A stretch of DNA of 64,000 nucleotides from contig NC_087380.1 of NCBI RefSeq assembly GCF_963675165.1, positions 636,303-700,302 on the forward strand, given 5' to 3'. The DNA comes from Halichondria panicea. Lineage: Eukaryota > Porifera > Demospongiae > Suberitida > Halichondriidae. Below the pieces are notes generated by a model. It searched no databases and was not told the DNA's origin. It was given only the letters and a program-made list of their open reading frames with translations. A program made the position numbers and the translations under genes. Of the stretch, positions 23,602 to 36,000 are shown one piece after another (the stretch's first letter is position 1; every line of letters starts with the position of its first letter).

Positions 23602-26600
23602 CTACTTGTTCTCTGTGTTGCAGTCAGTGGATGCATAAGCTGCACAGGCTGAGAGCTGGTAGTCTGCAGGAGGAGGGGGGCGTGGCTGGTCCACCACCTC
23701 ATAGGTAGCCTCCTCTTGTAGTTTGCTCAACCCCTCGTAATCATGGGAGGGGAGATGACTCATCACCACTGGGGGTAGTCTGCACGAAATAGAATAATAT
23801 ATGGAATACATTAACTCACATGTACATAATTATAATTATTCTAGTATAAGGGCAGAAGCTCTCTATACAACCACACTGGTATGTACAGCTACTTCGAATT
23901 CATTCACAGACCATGCACACTAACACTCACTGTGTTGGTTGGCTGCCTGTCCTCTCATCACTCATGTCCTTGGATCCATACCTCCGTTGCCTTAGTAACA
24001 ACAGCACCACTATTACAATCAGTACTAGCACAGCAATGGCCAAGACTCCAGCAACCACCCAACCAGCCACTGCACCAACATTGACCACTACACTCTCTGT
24101 GGGTGAGGTAGTAGCAGTTGTCCGATTAGTGATGTCCTCAGGGCACTCTGGACTGTCTCTGTCAGTGATCACCACAGGGCAAGTGTTTGTCAAACCAAGT
24201 CGGGTACTTTGTACTATGATGCTTGAAGTGTCGCTGATCCATTGTTCAATTAAAGAAATGACTTCCACAGCAGATACACTCTCTGTTCCAGTCAGCATAG
24301 CTCTGTAGGTCACATGACTAGAGGAGATGTCAAAACAATCGATAAACTCGTCAGTGAGAAGGGAGGGGCTGAACCCACAAGCACACAATCCTTCAACACC
24401 TTGAGATAGTCTGGTAGTGATATCACTGGCTTTGGCCATTGTCTCTAAGTCAATATACAGCTCACAGTTTGTTATTCCATCCAAACGAAGTTGAATGTTG
24501 AGCGCTGAAAAAACAAATTAACGGTCACAGCATGAGCACTAGCTATGCACAGTCCATAAATGATTTTACTTAAATGGATACAATGTCTAGACATAGTGGC
24601 ACTTACTCCTGAACTCAATGGTGTAGTGAGCAGCTACAGTGTGTCCCCCCTCAAGCTGACTGGAGGTAAGGATGACCTGACAGCTGTACTGACCAGCGTC
24701 TGACAAGTAGAGAGTGTCAAAGTTGAGGGTTGCTGTGCTGGTCATGAGTGACCCTCCCTCCCTCGTCCACTGGTAGGAGAGGGTGGGTTGTAGAGAGGCC
24801 CCTCTACTTAGGGAACAAGTGAGGGAGAAACTCTGACCAGCCATTGGACCACCACTGGGGCTGATCACAGCTAGGAGCTCTGTGAAAGTAATAACAATGT
24901 TGTTTCAGTTTAAGCCTGAGTAAACACATCTAATGGGATGATAGATGACAACAGGTGGACCACATGAATTATAGACTGCTAATATAAACATGCAATCGAT
25001 ATAACGTACGTAAACAGGTTGGAGCGTCTGGAGTCCACTGTCCATCAATACCACAAGTCCGAGTGTTTGCTCCAGTCAAAGTGTATCCAGTGTTACAGGT
25101 GTAGGTAGCAGTCATCATGAAGGTGGTTCCAGAGGATGTGTCCACTGCTCCATTAGAGGGGTCAGTGAGGACACCACAGTCAACAGCTGTATAAAGAATT
25201 CATTCACAATTAGAACGTGTGTTAGTTCAACTAACGATTGCAAACAGGTAGAGATGTACTCCATCCACTGACAGCCACACAATTCCTCATACTAGCACCA
25301 CTCAGTTCATAGCCAGTGTCACAAGAGTAAGTGGACAGTGTTCCTACTGGTGGAGGGTCAACATCTGATGAGTAGGCCACCATTCCATTGGAGAGGGGAT
25401 CACGAGAACACAAAGCTGTGGAAACATGAGGTATCCTCTATACACTTGACTACTACACGAGGCATACCAGTACAGGTTGGTGCAGTGAGGCTCCACATTG
25501 CACTAGCCTGACATCTTCTAGTCACAGTTTCACTGAGAGTGTAACCAGTGTTACAGGTGTATGTAGCAGTCATCATGAAGGCGGTTCCAGAGGATGTGTC
25601 CACTGCTCCATTGGAGGGGGCGTCCAGGGAACCACAGTCAACAGCTATGGGGAGATGCTTGATCATCATTACTTCCAACCCACCATTGCTAACTCACGTG
25701 GACAAGTAAATGTTGGTGCCTCTCCTGACCACTGACCATTAGCTTGACATGTTCTAGCACTACCACTATTACCAGTGAGGACGTAGCCAGTATCACAGCT
25801 GTATGTAACAACAGTGAGGTAGTCCCGACTAGGGATAGACAAGGCTCCATTGGTAGGGGAGGTTAGGACAGGGCAGGTGACGACTGTGTTGGGAAGCCAT
25901 AGCTTATACACACAATGAACTACTGACTAGTCAAGTCTTACTTGTACAAATGACTGATGGTGGTGTTGGAGACCAGGTACCAGCACTAGTAGTACCAGTA
26001 CTCATACAAGTTATCGGAGTAGCTCCACTGATGGTGTACCCAGTGTTACAGGTGTAGGTGGCCATGTTGGTGGTTGCATTGTATGAGATTGTTCCATTAG
26101 ACAGTGGACTCAGTGTGGGGCAGGGAGCTATGGGGGGTGGGGGTTAGTATTAGACATAGACAATATAGTCAGCACTCACTGAAGGTGACACATATCCTCA
26201 GTGCTGTGTTAGTCCTCACACAGCAGTGTTCTCCATCAGGACTGAAGCGTGTGGGACCACGATACAGAGCAACGCCAAAACCAGGAAGATCTCTGATGAA
26301 CACTTCATCCTGAACTGCCAACACTCTATTTTCAAATTGCAATGCACTCCCATTGGGGAACAGCCACAATACACTACCAGTGTCTTCGGTGTAGCAAAGC
26401 CAGGGGCGTGTTGGACCACTAGCTCCTGATCCAACATCAGAGAATGAGATGATCTCTCCAGTGTGGTCAGCAGGAGAGTCCTCATTGGATGCTGCCAGTC
26501 GAACTGTATGCCATAATACAATAATTGATGCTCTGATACCAAACCTATAATACTTGTTTCATCTACTATCCAATAGCACAGGTTAGTATTAGCTTACCCA

Positions 26601-26725
26601 TAATTATAGCTGACTGTATGATAGTATCTATGCATGATCTATATCAACTCACTCAAAGCCTGCTGTCCATACACAAGAGAAGCACTTCCCAGCAGACAGC
26701 AGAGAAATAACCTTGAGGGGAACAT
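23602..26725 (-). CDS. Receptor E: compact 5-CCP receptor with ITAM-like tail
   Basis: Exons: 26653-26725 (MFPSRLFLCCLLGSASLVYG), 26180-26503 (N-terminal Ig-like), CCPs 25942-26127, 25698-25883, 25468-25644, 25236-25415, 25010-25186, Ig 24607-24870, membrane-proximal plus TM 23931-24504, tail 23602-23779. The sum is 2319 bases (about 772 aa), no lesion seen, so this is the shortest intact member. The membrane-proximal domain is subtype i-b (ISLIEQWISDTSSIIVQ). The tail keeps YEGL, YEVV, PRPPPP and YQLS. Just upstream lies the decayed UHRF1-like gene, in the same order as UHRF1 fragments lie upstream of A, G and I. Confidence 0.85.
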
Positions 26726-26942
26726 TCTCATTCTTGTAGCCAAGAGTTCATTATTCATCCTATAATGAACTCTTGCTATAAGGCCAGGTGCTGATATTGC
26801 TCTAATTTTATTATGAGAAATAATTATAATTATATTCATACTGACAGCACACACTATACACAAAGTCATGATAAGGAAGTGTGCACATTAAATTGCAGTT
26901 CTATTTATAGCTGTTCAGTGGTCCCAGTTAGTGTGTGTAGTG

Positions 26943-29427
26943 TCATCTCCCTCCATTGTATCCAGGGAACAGGTCCAATAGTACTGCCTGTAGGGACTTG
27001 TTGACTGTCATGGCATAGTCCTTGCCCAGGTCATGACGACAGTTGGGGCAGCTGTACACGTCCACCTTGAAGGAACGACTCAGACACGTCTAGTGTGTGG
27101 GTGTGTGGGTGTGTATGTGTGTGTGTGGGGGGGGGAAAGTGAGGGACGCAGTGGGGGTAGTGTACACTTGCATAAGATACTCATTGAAAACAAAACCATG
27201 ATGGATGCAAAATAGCAATTGTAAACGGTAGATCTATGTAAAATAAAGATATAGATCTATAAAATCAGAGGAGGTACGACACGCGTGCCTCGATTAGGCT
27301 AATTGCCTCTGCAATAACCTTGAGCGTCGGCATAACCACGCCTCGATTATACGCCCACACTCAAGGTTATTGCAGAGGCAATTAGCCTAATCGAGGCACG
27401 CCTCCTCTGATATAAAATCTTATCAATCTTGAGCTGCCGCTCATTAGCTATGTTATGAAGCCACACTACAAAGCCACAGTGCATTAGTGATATCTCTAGT
27501 CAGTGGTTTCTCCCCACCTTACAGATGTTGTGGCTGCAGGTGGTAGTGACGGGCTGGTAGACCACCTCCTGACACACGATGCAGTTGAATGTCTCCTGGA
27601 TACGACTCAACAGACCAGCCTTAAGGAGAGAACAATGCAAATGAATATACACTATACAGTACACTACAGTACTGTAACAGTATAGCATACAGTAGGTACA
27701 GTATACATGTACATCAGAGGATGTACTCTAAACCCAATGATAACAAACAAAGCTGCTTCGTGTTTTCTCAAGAAAGTATTACCATACAATAACATAGTCA
27801 TATATAGTACCAGGTAAGTACTGAATGCCAGTACGTGTCCCTATAAGCTAGGGATTAGTATACAGAGTCATACAGTGCTTCCAGGCAGATAGTGACTCAC
27901 TGAGCCCTCATCTTTGGACGAGGCTAGTAGCTCCTCCCACACTTTGCTGTTGACCGTGTCAGCCTTGATGAGTGACCTCTGACCTTTGCTCAGCTCGTAC
28001 CGAGGTTGCTTACTCTTCTTGGCAGGGGAACCAGGAGCCTTGGAGTCTGCACAAAATTAAAAGCAATAAATCAATAATAGCTAAAGCGACAATCACAGAC
28101 TAAAGTACATCAGATACACATACCAGGAGCCTTTCTCTTCCGCCCCCTCTTCCCCTTGTTGTCTGCCTCCTCCTCTGACCCCGCCCCATCATCAGCCTCT
28201 GCTTCTTTGCTCTGTTTCTTGGCAGCCTGAGCCTCGAGGTAGCCATCAGGATACTCCATGGTGAGGCCTAACTTCTTAATGGCCTTCTTGCCCTCACGAG
28301 TCCAGGGAGCATGAGACTGTCAGAGAGAGGAGGAGAGAGGGAGAAGGGTAACTGGAGACACTGGTATTATATTATAGCATAAAATAAAGGCTCTTGATTG
28401 CAGTACATATAATTATCATGACTTTAGTACGACTGCCAACACTTGTACAGTAATTATCTACGGGCATACCTCACCCACCACATGCAGAGGGTATATTTCG
28501 TGGGTATAAATGTTTGCTGATTAAGCATGTACAGCAAACATTCATACTCAATATTGCATGCATGGCATATGATGCAAAAAGGCTGCTATTCGGCGAAACG
28601 TTTCTAACAGTCTTTCCTTGAAGTGTACCCACCTCATCATCTCTCCTGCTGAATAGGTACTTCCAGACAATGAATCCATTCTTGTTCTTCTCTGGCCAGT
28701 ACTTGACCACCTTGTAGATCCCATCGTACCTGTTCCCCTCCTCGGGGGCGTACTCTGAGCTCTTCCGTCCCTTGTAGTTCCGTACCACTCTCACTGGTTT
28801 GTTGTTTGTCCACTTCCGAGCACTACCGCCTGTCTTGTCATTGAGGGGGCAATCACACGTACGAGCAAGCGCCCTGTATGGGGGGTATGGGGTTGTTGAA
28901 ACAGTGTTCTGGAAAATTTTGGAAATTGTCAACAATTGATCTAGCATGCCATCTGAAAGGACTCAATCAAAAAATCATGAAATCGGATAATTAGAACTTT
29001 AGTTACGGCCACTGATTCGATCCACCTGACAACACAATGGAGTAGGCGCCGTCATCCTCGCGACCATGGATACCAGCAACGTGTGGACGGTGGACACCAC
29101 TCTATCTCACCTACACAGGAAGAGAGAGAGCTAGAGCATTGTACCATTATAGAGTTATTTTCGTATGGTATAAATTTTCGTATTTATAGAAATGCGTAAA
29201 ATAGGTTTTACATCACCATTCTGAGCTGTAGAATATGAAATTAGTGGTTCAACAAAAATTATATAACGTATAATTTATTATGGAATATCAAGAGCATATT
29301 ATTATAGTTACCTGAACTTCCACATGGATCCAATTGGAATACTCCTGCATGGCATGGGATGGGTCCGAAATGGTTGGAGGGTACAATATATGGTACATAT
29401 CTTGGTGCGACCTACATAAGCCATGCC
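26943..29427 (-). pseudogene. UHRF1-like: UHRF1-like 3' half (SRA, linker, RING), decayed
   Basis: UHRF1 proteins bind hemimethylated CpG through the SRA domain and recruit maintenance methylation; the RING is an E3 ligase. Exons in order: 29312-29427 (region before the SRA, two frameshifts), 29026-29110 (SRA start, [20 protein letters not shown]), 28633-28873 (SRA end, [20 protein letters not shown]), 28124-28316 ([20 protein letters not shown] and basic linker), 27901-28046, 27518-27619 ([20 protein letters not shown]), 26943-27089 (TCLSRSF to FPGYNGGR-stop). From 28873 down the exons are open, spliced in phase 0, and the C3HC4 ligands are complete. Upstream, a stop interrupts the SRA start (VSES reads V-R-stop-S), and the segment from SGG to the next exon, including the [16 protein letters not shown] region, is deleted. 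Ubl, tandem Tudor and PHD exons are not present. Confidence 0.8.
27265..27410. mobile_element. Foldback MITE (146 bp), 7-bp target duplication
   Basis: It is a long near-perfect inverted repeat beginning tcagaggaggtacgac and ending cgcctcctctga, with arms of about 60 bp that include tgcctctgcaataaccttga and its complement. The flanks tataaaa (27258-27264 and 27411-27417) are identical. It lies in an intron of the UHRF1-like copy. A relative with the same tcagaggagg ends is at 33428-33562. Confidence 0.75.
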
Positions 29428-29892
29428 CTGGGGGAGAGGGGGGGGGACAAGACAGTCAGAGCTAATTTCATTATACAGCTGGCTGTTTGCTTCTGATCTA
29501 TTACTGATGGACACCATTATACATACAGGTAATGCATCAGATGTACTTCACGCTAAATTCTAAGGCCACCAACTAATACCTTTAATCAGAATGAGCATGC
29601 AAGGCATGGTTGAAGGTTATCGATTAATTATGTTCAATTGAAGTATAATTATTTGGCAATTTTCAGTTAGGCGACCATGCAGCACTTAAATCATCCAAAC
29701 ATTTTCATCACACTGAAATGATATACAATTATTAATTAAAGGAGAATAAAAAATGTGAAATGTGGAAAAAACTAAAATCCTACGTCTAACTTCAAACACA
29801 GCAAAACAACATGTTCACATTAAAAACCTCTCCCTTGCTCCCCCCTCCCAAATGTAAGTGGAACAGATGTTGCCACCAAGTTCCAGTTTGGT
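29428..29892. other. Spacer between UHRF1-like copy and phosphatase gene
   Basis: Unremarkable AT-rich DNA; it must hold the 3' UTR of the phosphatase gene. No exon, repeat or clear polyadenylation signal could be assigned with confidence. Confidence 0.4.
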
Positions 29893-30012
29893 TTACAGAA
29901 AGTTTGCATAAGTATCGAAGGAGTCCAAGTAGACCAACAAGGCCTCGAAAACATCCTTGTAGTTGTCCTGTGAGGGGGAGTGGCACATTAATACACATAC
30001 ACTGCACACACA

Positions 30013-30068
<56 letters not shown>

Positions 30069-33000
30069 TGCACACACACACACACACGCACACACACAAT
30101 GACTGTGGTGTGTGGTAGGAAATACAAGTAATGCACAAGGCATGAATGGTGCAAGGAGGCTTGCTTGTGTGGGTAGCAGCTGAGAGGTCTGGCTTATATA
30201 AGTGGTGCAGGCTCTATATATAATAGCTGTAAGCAGCAGATGAACTCACGACTGAGGGTACTGCCCCTGGCTTGTGGACCCTGAGAGCCTTGACCACCTG
30301 GAACACATCCACCACTCCCTCTGTCTTGCAACGGTCAATGGTAGTAGCTATAGAGCAGTACATACCAGAGCGGGTCGCAGTGTCACTGGAAATAACACAA
30401 TACAATTAGAAACTTATTATAACAGATCCTCACCTGCAGTGGACCACAATCGCCTTGTTTCCAGTCCTCCTTTGAACCTTTATAACCTCCTCATTCACGT
30501 CAGTTACAATCTTGAGGTTTGCACATGCACCAGTCGACTTCCAATCGAGAATTTGGATTTGAATTATTTGCTGAGTTTGCTTAGTCTGGAGGAAAAAATA
30601 GGAACGATAAAGAAGCAATCGAAGTGATATATAAATAACAAACCTTCTTGTTAAGTACGCTCAGTTGCCTCATAACGAACCCAGTGTTGGTTTCCTCACC
30701 CAAGTTATCGATGGTGAACTCACCGAAGGAGGTGACATTGCCACTCTCTGGCCAGTACTGGGAGCATGCCTCCTACACACACACACACACGCACTCAACA
30801 GGGAGGACCTCTAATGGAGGCCATCTCTTACCTTCCCATTCTCACTGAGTGGAGTCAACATCACAACAGCCGCACACTTCCTGTCATAGATCACCTTCCA
30901 GAAGTTACGCACAGTTGAGTCCAGTGGATTCTGGGCAATGATGTATGCCTTCTGGTGCTTGTAGCCCTGGAGGGAGGGAGGGAGGGGGAACACTGAACAA
31001 TGTGCTCCAAATGATAGTACGTGCTACAATAATTATGGTGTGCTTAGATTAGTGATGTGTTTCGGGTGAACATTTTCCATTTTTTGAAGTGAGTGTTTTT
31101 TTCTAAATCAAGTCTGTTTCCCGGAACTATCTTTCGTTGTTCATAACTTGGGTTGCAAACGTCCAATTAAAAAAATAATGCTGTGTGTTCAGTAGCTCTT
31201 TGAGTGCCTTGCGAACACACACTTACATTGACAAAGACGGCATTGATGTAGTCACGGCCAGGGTCCTCTCCTTTCAGGAACACACGGTGATTCTCAACTG
31301 TGGAGTTGGTAAAGGGGCGCTTACATATAATCAGGTAATGGTCGTTTAATCTAAAATCTAAAACCTTAGTAAATACTTACTTGGTAGGTACTGTATTCCC
31401 CTGTTCAGGTTCTTGTGTCTCAATGCACTACTGCAGTTGACCTCATTCGGATTTGGAGATACTTGTTCCAGAATTTGGAACTGGTATTGGAAATCTGAGA
31501 CGGTTTTTCCCGGGGCCACTGATGACATCTTCTGTATCTGTCTGCGCAGATCTCCAGCACTGATCTGAGTGTCTCCACACGTCACTGACTCCAGGATAGC
31601 ATCGTGGATGAACACATATTGGTCCTATAGGAAGAGGGGCAATGAGCATGCTCAGTAGAATCAATTCAAAATGGCAGTGTCTGAGCCATTTCACTGTTAA
31701 TGTCACGTCATTAGACACTACCGGTAGTAGATAAGATCTACATGGGAAGTACATGGGAAAAGTGCCTCAGAGCAGGTATACTAAGGGACTTAGTATACCT
31801 GCAAATTTACTTAGTATACCTAGTATTCCGTTGTTAAGTAATTGTATTGTAGTCAAGCAGTTTGCTAACTATTATTTAGATGGTAGTGCTAATAGTTGGG
31901 TCGAAAACAGCAAAAAGCCCCGGCCCCTCTGGATCTCAGATAGAGTTATTTTGACTTTATATATCTGTTGCCCATATCATTTGTGTGACAAATGTGAACT
32001 GAATTGAACATTATATGAAAAAGTATAAAAACAGCAATTTAAACTACAAACTTTTGTCATTCTTCCCCTGATCAGTTTCTTCCGTGAGATAATCTAGAGA
32101 ACTGCAGCTCCACAGCACAAACTAGACACATATTACTATCCTCTGTTGTCTTGGATACGTCCCTAACTAATCGCTTTCCCTCAAAGTTAAGTCAAATTTG
32201 CTAGGGTGGAAGCTTTTTATTTTTTTTTCATTATTTTCTTACCGAGTATGCTCAAACATAGCTAATTGCCCACACACCTCTTACCGTAGTGTTTTGTACT
32301 GTCGATTCTTACCTCTCCAGTTCCGGAGATAGTCTAGTCGATAAGCTGCTTTAGGTTAATATGATGACTGCTCTTATTCTGAGCTGCTTATGCCTTATTA
32401 TAGATCTAATAATCACTGCATGCATATAATCATACGTGAACTAGATTTACTACTAGTACAAAAACTTCATGGTTGACAGATGCACAAAAAAAAACTGGAA
32501 CAGTGTCAGCTAATGCAGCTGAAACAAGTTGTTGTTCTTATAATGGTGGCAATGCATAGACTACAGATATTCGATCTATAGCTAACGTACCTACAAATTG
32601 GAGAAAAAGTGTACAAACAAGTGCAAATAACATTTTGTGAAAAAATGGGGGAGGTAGGGTTGGTATAATAATTTATTGGTTATTTTATGGTTGATATTGG
32701 CTTGGTTGGAGCACTACTTCTCCTTTTTAACTATCATTACTTTTGCGTTCAGGTTTTCTACTGGCGTTTCATGATGAAGAGGGTAAAAAAAACTAGCCTT
32801 ATTAATAATAATTATATCATAAATTATTACAACTATAGACCCTCATGCAGCTGTTGACATGAATATATAGAACCAGAGGAGTGTTCAGTTATACAATCAC
32901 TGCAATGGGTCTAACAAACTACTTTTAGTAGACTGGTAAAGGATCACATCAGCTGAAAATAATTATCGTGATTAAATGCCCATGGTAAAAGCTGTCTTTG

Positions 33001-36000
33001 TCAATAAACTCCATGTCAATAAACGCCCATCTCAAACAAAGCCAATATCAACCATAAAATAACCAACACCAAACCATATCTTGTTTACGTCCTTTTTGGT
33101 GTTTGAGCGGCTCAGCCAACCCTACTTCCCCCTCCCCCTTTTTTCACAAAATGTTTTTTGCGCTAGTTATATATATATACTGTGGGTACTTAAACTGGAC
33201 AGATTACACGTTGTTATCCTGTATTAGCCGGTATCTGGCTAATGGTTAGCTCATACGCAAGCAGTCGATACCACGCCCACTCTCAGAGGAAGTGGGCGTG
33301 AGGACGAGGCTAGGCACATACCCATTAAGCTTTATAATGGCCATTTTATTTTTTATTATAATGTGTACAAATGATACCCACTTTCCCTGACTACATGTAA
33401 TCCTCTACACATTCTTATCAGTTAGACTCAGAGGAGGTCCGACATGCGTGCACGAATCACTATAAGTGCCAGTATATTGGGCTGGACCTTATCACGTGAC
33501 CGCAATGACATCAATGGACTGAACTTGCAGTGATTTGTGCACGCATGTCGGACCTCCTCTGAGGCAGTGTGAATTACATGCAGTTACTTGTTTCTGTGTC
33601 TATAATAATAGTACGTGCTTACCTGGGTCTGGACCATTTCATTCTCTGATTGCGAGCTTTGACAATGGTGCCGGAAATATCGATCATATCCTCAGCTGCG
33701 ATCTGATCGAGGACATTATCAAGGGCAATGTAAGTGCCTGTGCGTCCCACACCAGCGCTGCAGTGGACCAGGAGGGGACCTCTGGACGGCTTGTGTTGGG
33801 ACTTGACCCGACGGTGGAACCCAAGAATGGGCGTGGCATAGTCAGGCACACCGTGATCAGGCCACGTCGTAAAGTGAAACTGAGTGGTCTTAAAAGGTTT
33901 CCCACTTTCCCCTTTCATCTGTGACAAAGACAAACATCGAAAGAAAATTAATGTGTGAAGTAAACAGTCAAAAAACACAATGTCAACGAATGTTAACAAA
34001 ATTACTGTTAAACATAACTGTTAACACAACATAACATATGTAGTATATATAGTGCTATTAGGTACTTACTGCAAGTAGTAGGTTTCTGACAGTGTAGTCA
34101 GCCAGGACCTGCTGGTCTGTGATGGTGACCATGAAGGGGCCATAGCTCACACTGCCACTGTCAGGCCAGTACTGTTGACACTTCATCTTGTTGTTCTCCA
34201 TGAGGTTGGTGAGCATGACTATTATGGGTGGTCTCTCCTGCCACATCATGCGCCAGAAGTCCACCAGGGTATTGGGTAGTGGTCCTTTGTGTGGGGAGGG
34301 GAGGAATAGACATATTGAAAACAAGCAATGAAGCATTGAACAATAGTTATGATTGTAAAGCAAGCACACAGCAAGTGTGCATAGTTACAGTCTTGTGTGC
34401 ATAGTTACTGTCCTGTGTGTACAGTATATAAACTGATACCTTGAGAAGCAATGAACTTCTTTGGCTTGTCAAAACCCTACAGTAGAGAGGGGGAAACCAT
34501 TGTAAACGTAAACCATGGTAAGGTAACAGCAACATAAACATGGTAATTGCACGCTATAGTAGGGTTGGGTCGAAAATAGGCCCCCCTCTGGATCTCACCC
34601 AAGACAATTTTCACTATTTGGCTCCAGAGCCACCAATAGCTTAATTTGCATGTGAAATACCAGTGTGTGGGAGTTTATCCCCATTTTAATTTTCGCGTTA
34701 ACTGCTCTTCCCTCGAAAAACGCGAAATTTTGCACCTCATGAAAATTTCCCGCACGGTATGTTATAATTATTATTGTTGTTTGCAATTGTTGACAATAAA
34801 CCCACACAGTCATTATAGAAGAGAGCTTGATGGCTTGATGATGAATGATCTTCAAAGATAGAAGATATCAAGAGTAGACAAGAGTAAGAGTGTTGAACTG
34901 CTGTAGTAAACGTTCAGACGATTGTCATCCACACTGTTGCAGGCTGTGAGTCTTTTGTTAGCATAGCAGGCTACGGGGTAGCTATCAGAATGCTATCTGC
35001 ATGGTATCTGGCTAATGGTTAGCTCATAAGCAGTCGATCCCAGGCCCACTCACTCCAGAGGAAGTGCGGCCTGGGATCGAGGCTAGTTTTTAGATAGCTA
35101 GTGCAACTATTCAGTCGCACACTGTTCTATTAAACTTAGCTAGCTCGCATGCAGCTCATGCATGTTCTAATTATTTCGGACATCTTACGTGCGCTATAAA
35201 GATTCGTTCCAATTATACCCGGACAATTTCCAAAATAATAAATTTTTGCTGTCTGATAAATTATAAGATATACGGTACATTGTTATTCATGGAAGAGACA
35301 GGCAGCCCTATAATCATTAACTATAATTATTTCCAAACATCCTAAATTCCTGCCCCTTTAGTCATAACACACACACACAGACCCACACACTCACGTCTAC
35401 ATAGCAGGCATTGATGTAGTCACTCTGACAGTCCTCTTGTCCAGGGATGGAGTCTAGGATAATGAGGTTGTCATCATCTGCAGAACAAAAGGGCAAAGAT
35501 TGTCAGTCGCACACCCTCCCAATCTTGCGAAAAGCTTAATTTAGTTTATTTACGATGGTTGGAATCCAGCCTTCACTGCTAGCAGATGATTTTCAGCGGC
35601 TATCCAACTAGTTTATGGAATCCTACGTACATGTGTCTAGGTTATCTTACATAGTCAATCACAGTGTCTTGATTGGGCATCAAAAATTAAATGCAAAAGG
35701 CTCTTCAGTATTTAATAGCTAGGGCTATAGTAAACCAAAAACAAAAACAAAAGAGCAGACAACACAAAACCATACAGGAAATACCGAATAGAAAAAGTAA
35801 GCAGATGCCCGACCTTAAGAGTCGATAATGATGGGTGGGTTAAAAAAGAGTATTTAACGGTGCACCAACCCTCCCCATTCATCTGTTGCATTCAGAGACA
35901 CATTCAACTAGTACACTGCATGAATATAAGCTACTCACATGCATTGGGGCATAGATTGAGTAGTTAACAGGGATTGGAAACGAGATCACGTGCGACAATG

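Noticed and set aside
29792-30154. Cys/Val/Arg-rich and Thr/His-rich ORFs over the CA/CACG repeats, and poly-Thr-His ORFs at 37553-37797
   Set aside because: Microsatellite translation, no homology or splice sites.
31753-34861. Short plus-strand ORFs between phosphatase exons (31753-32007, 34646-34861)
   Set aside because: Intronic, no domain, no conserved copy, one next to foldback DNA.
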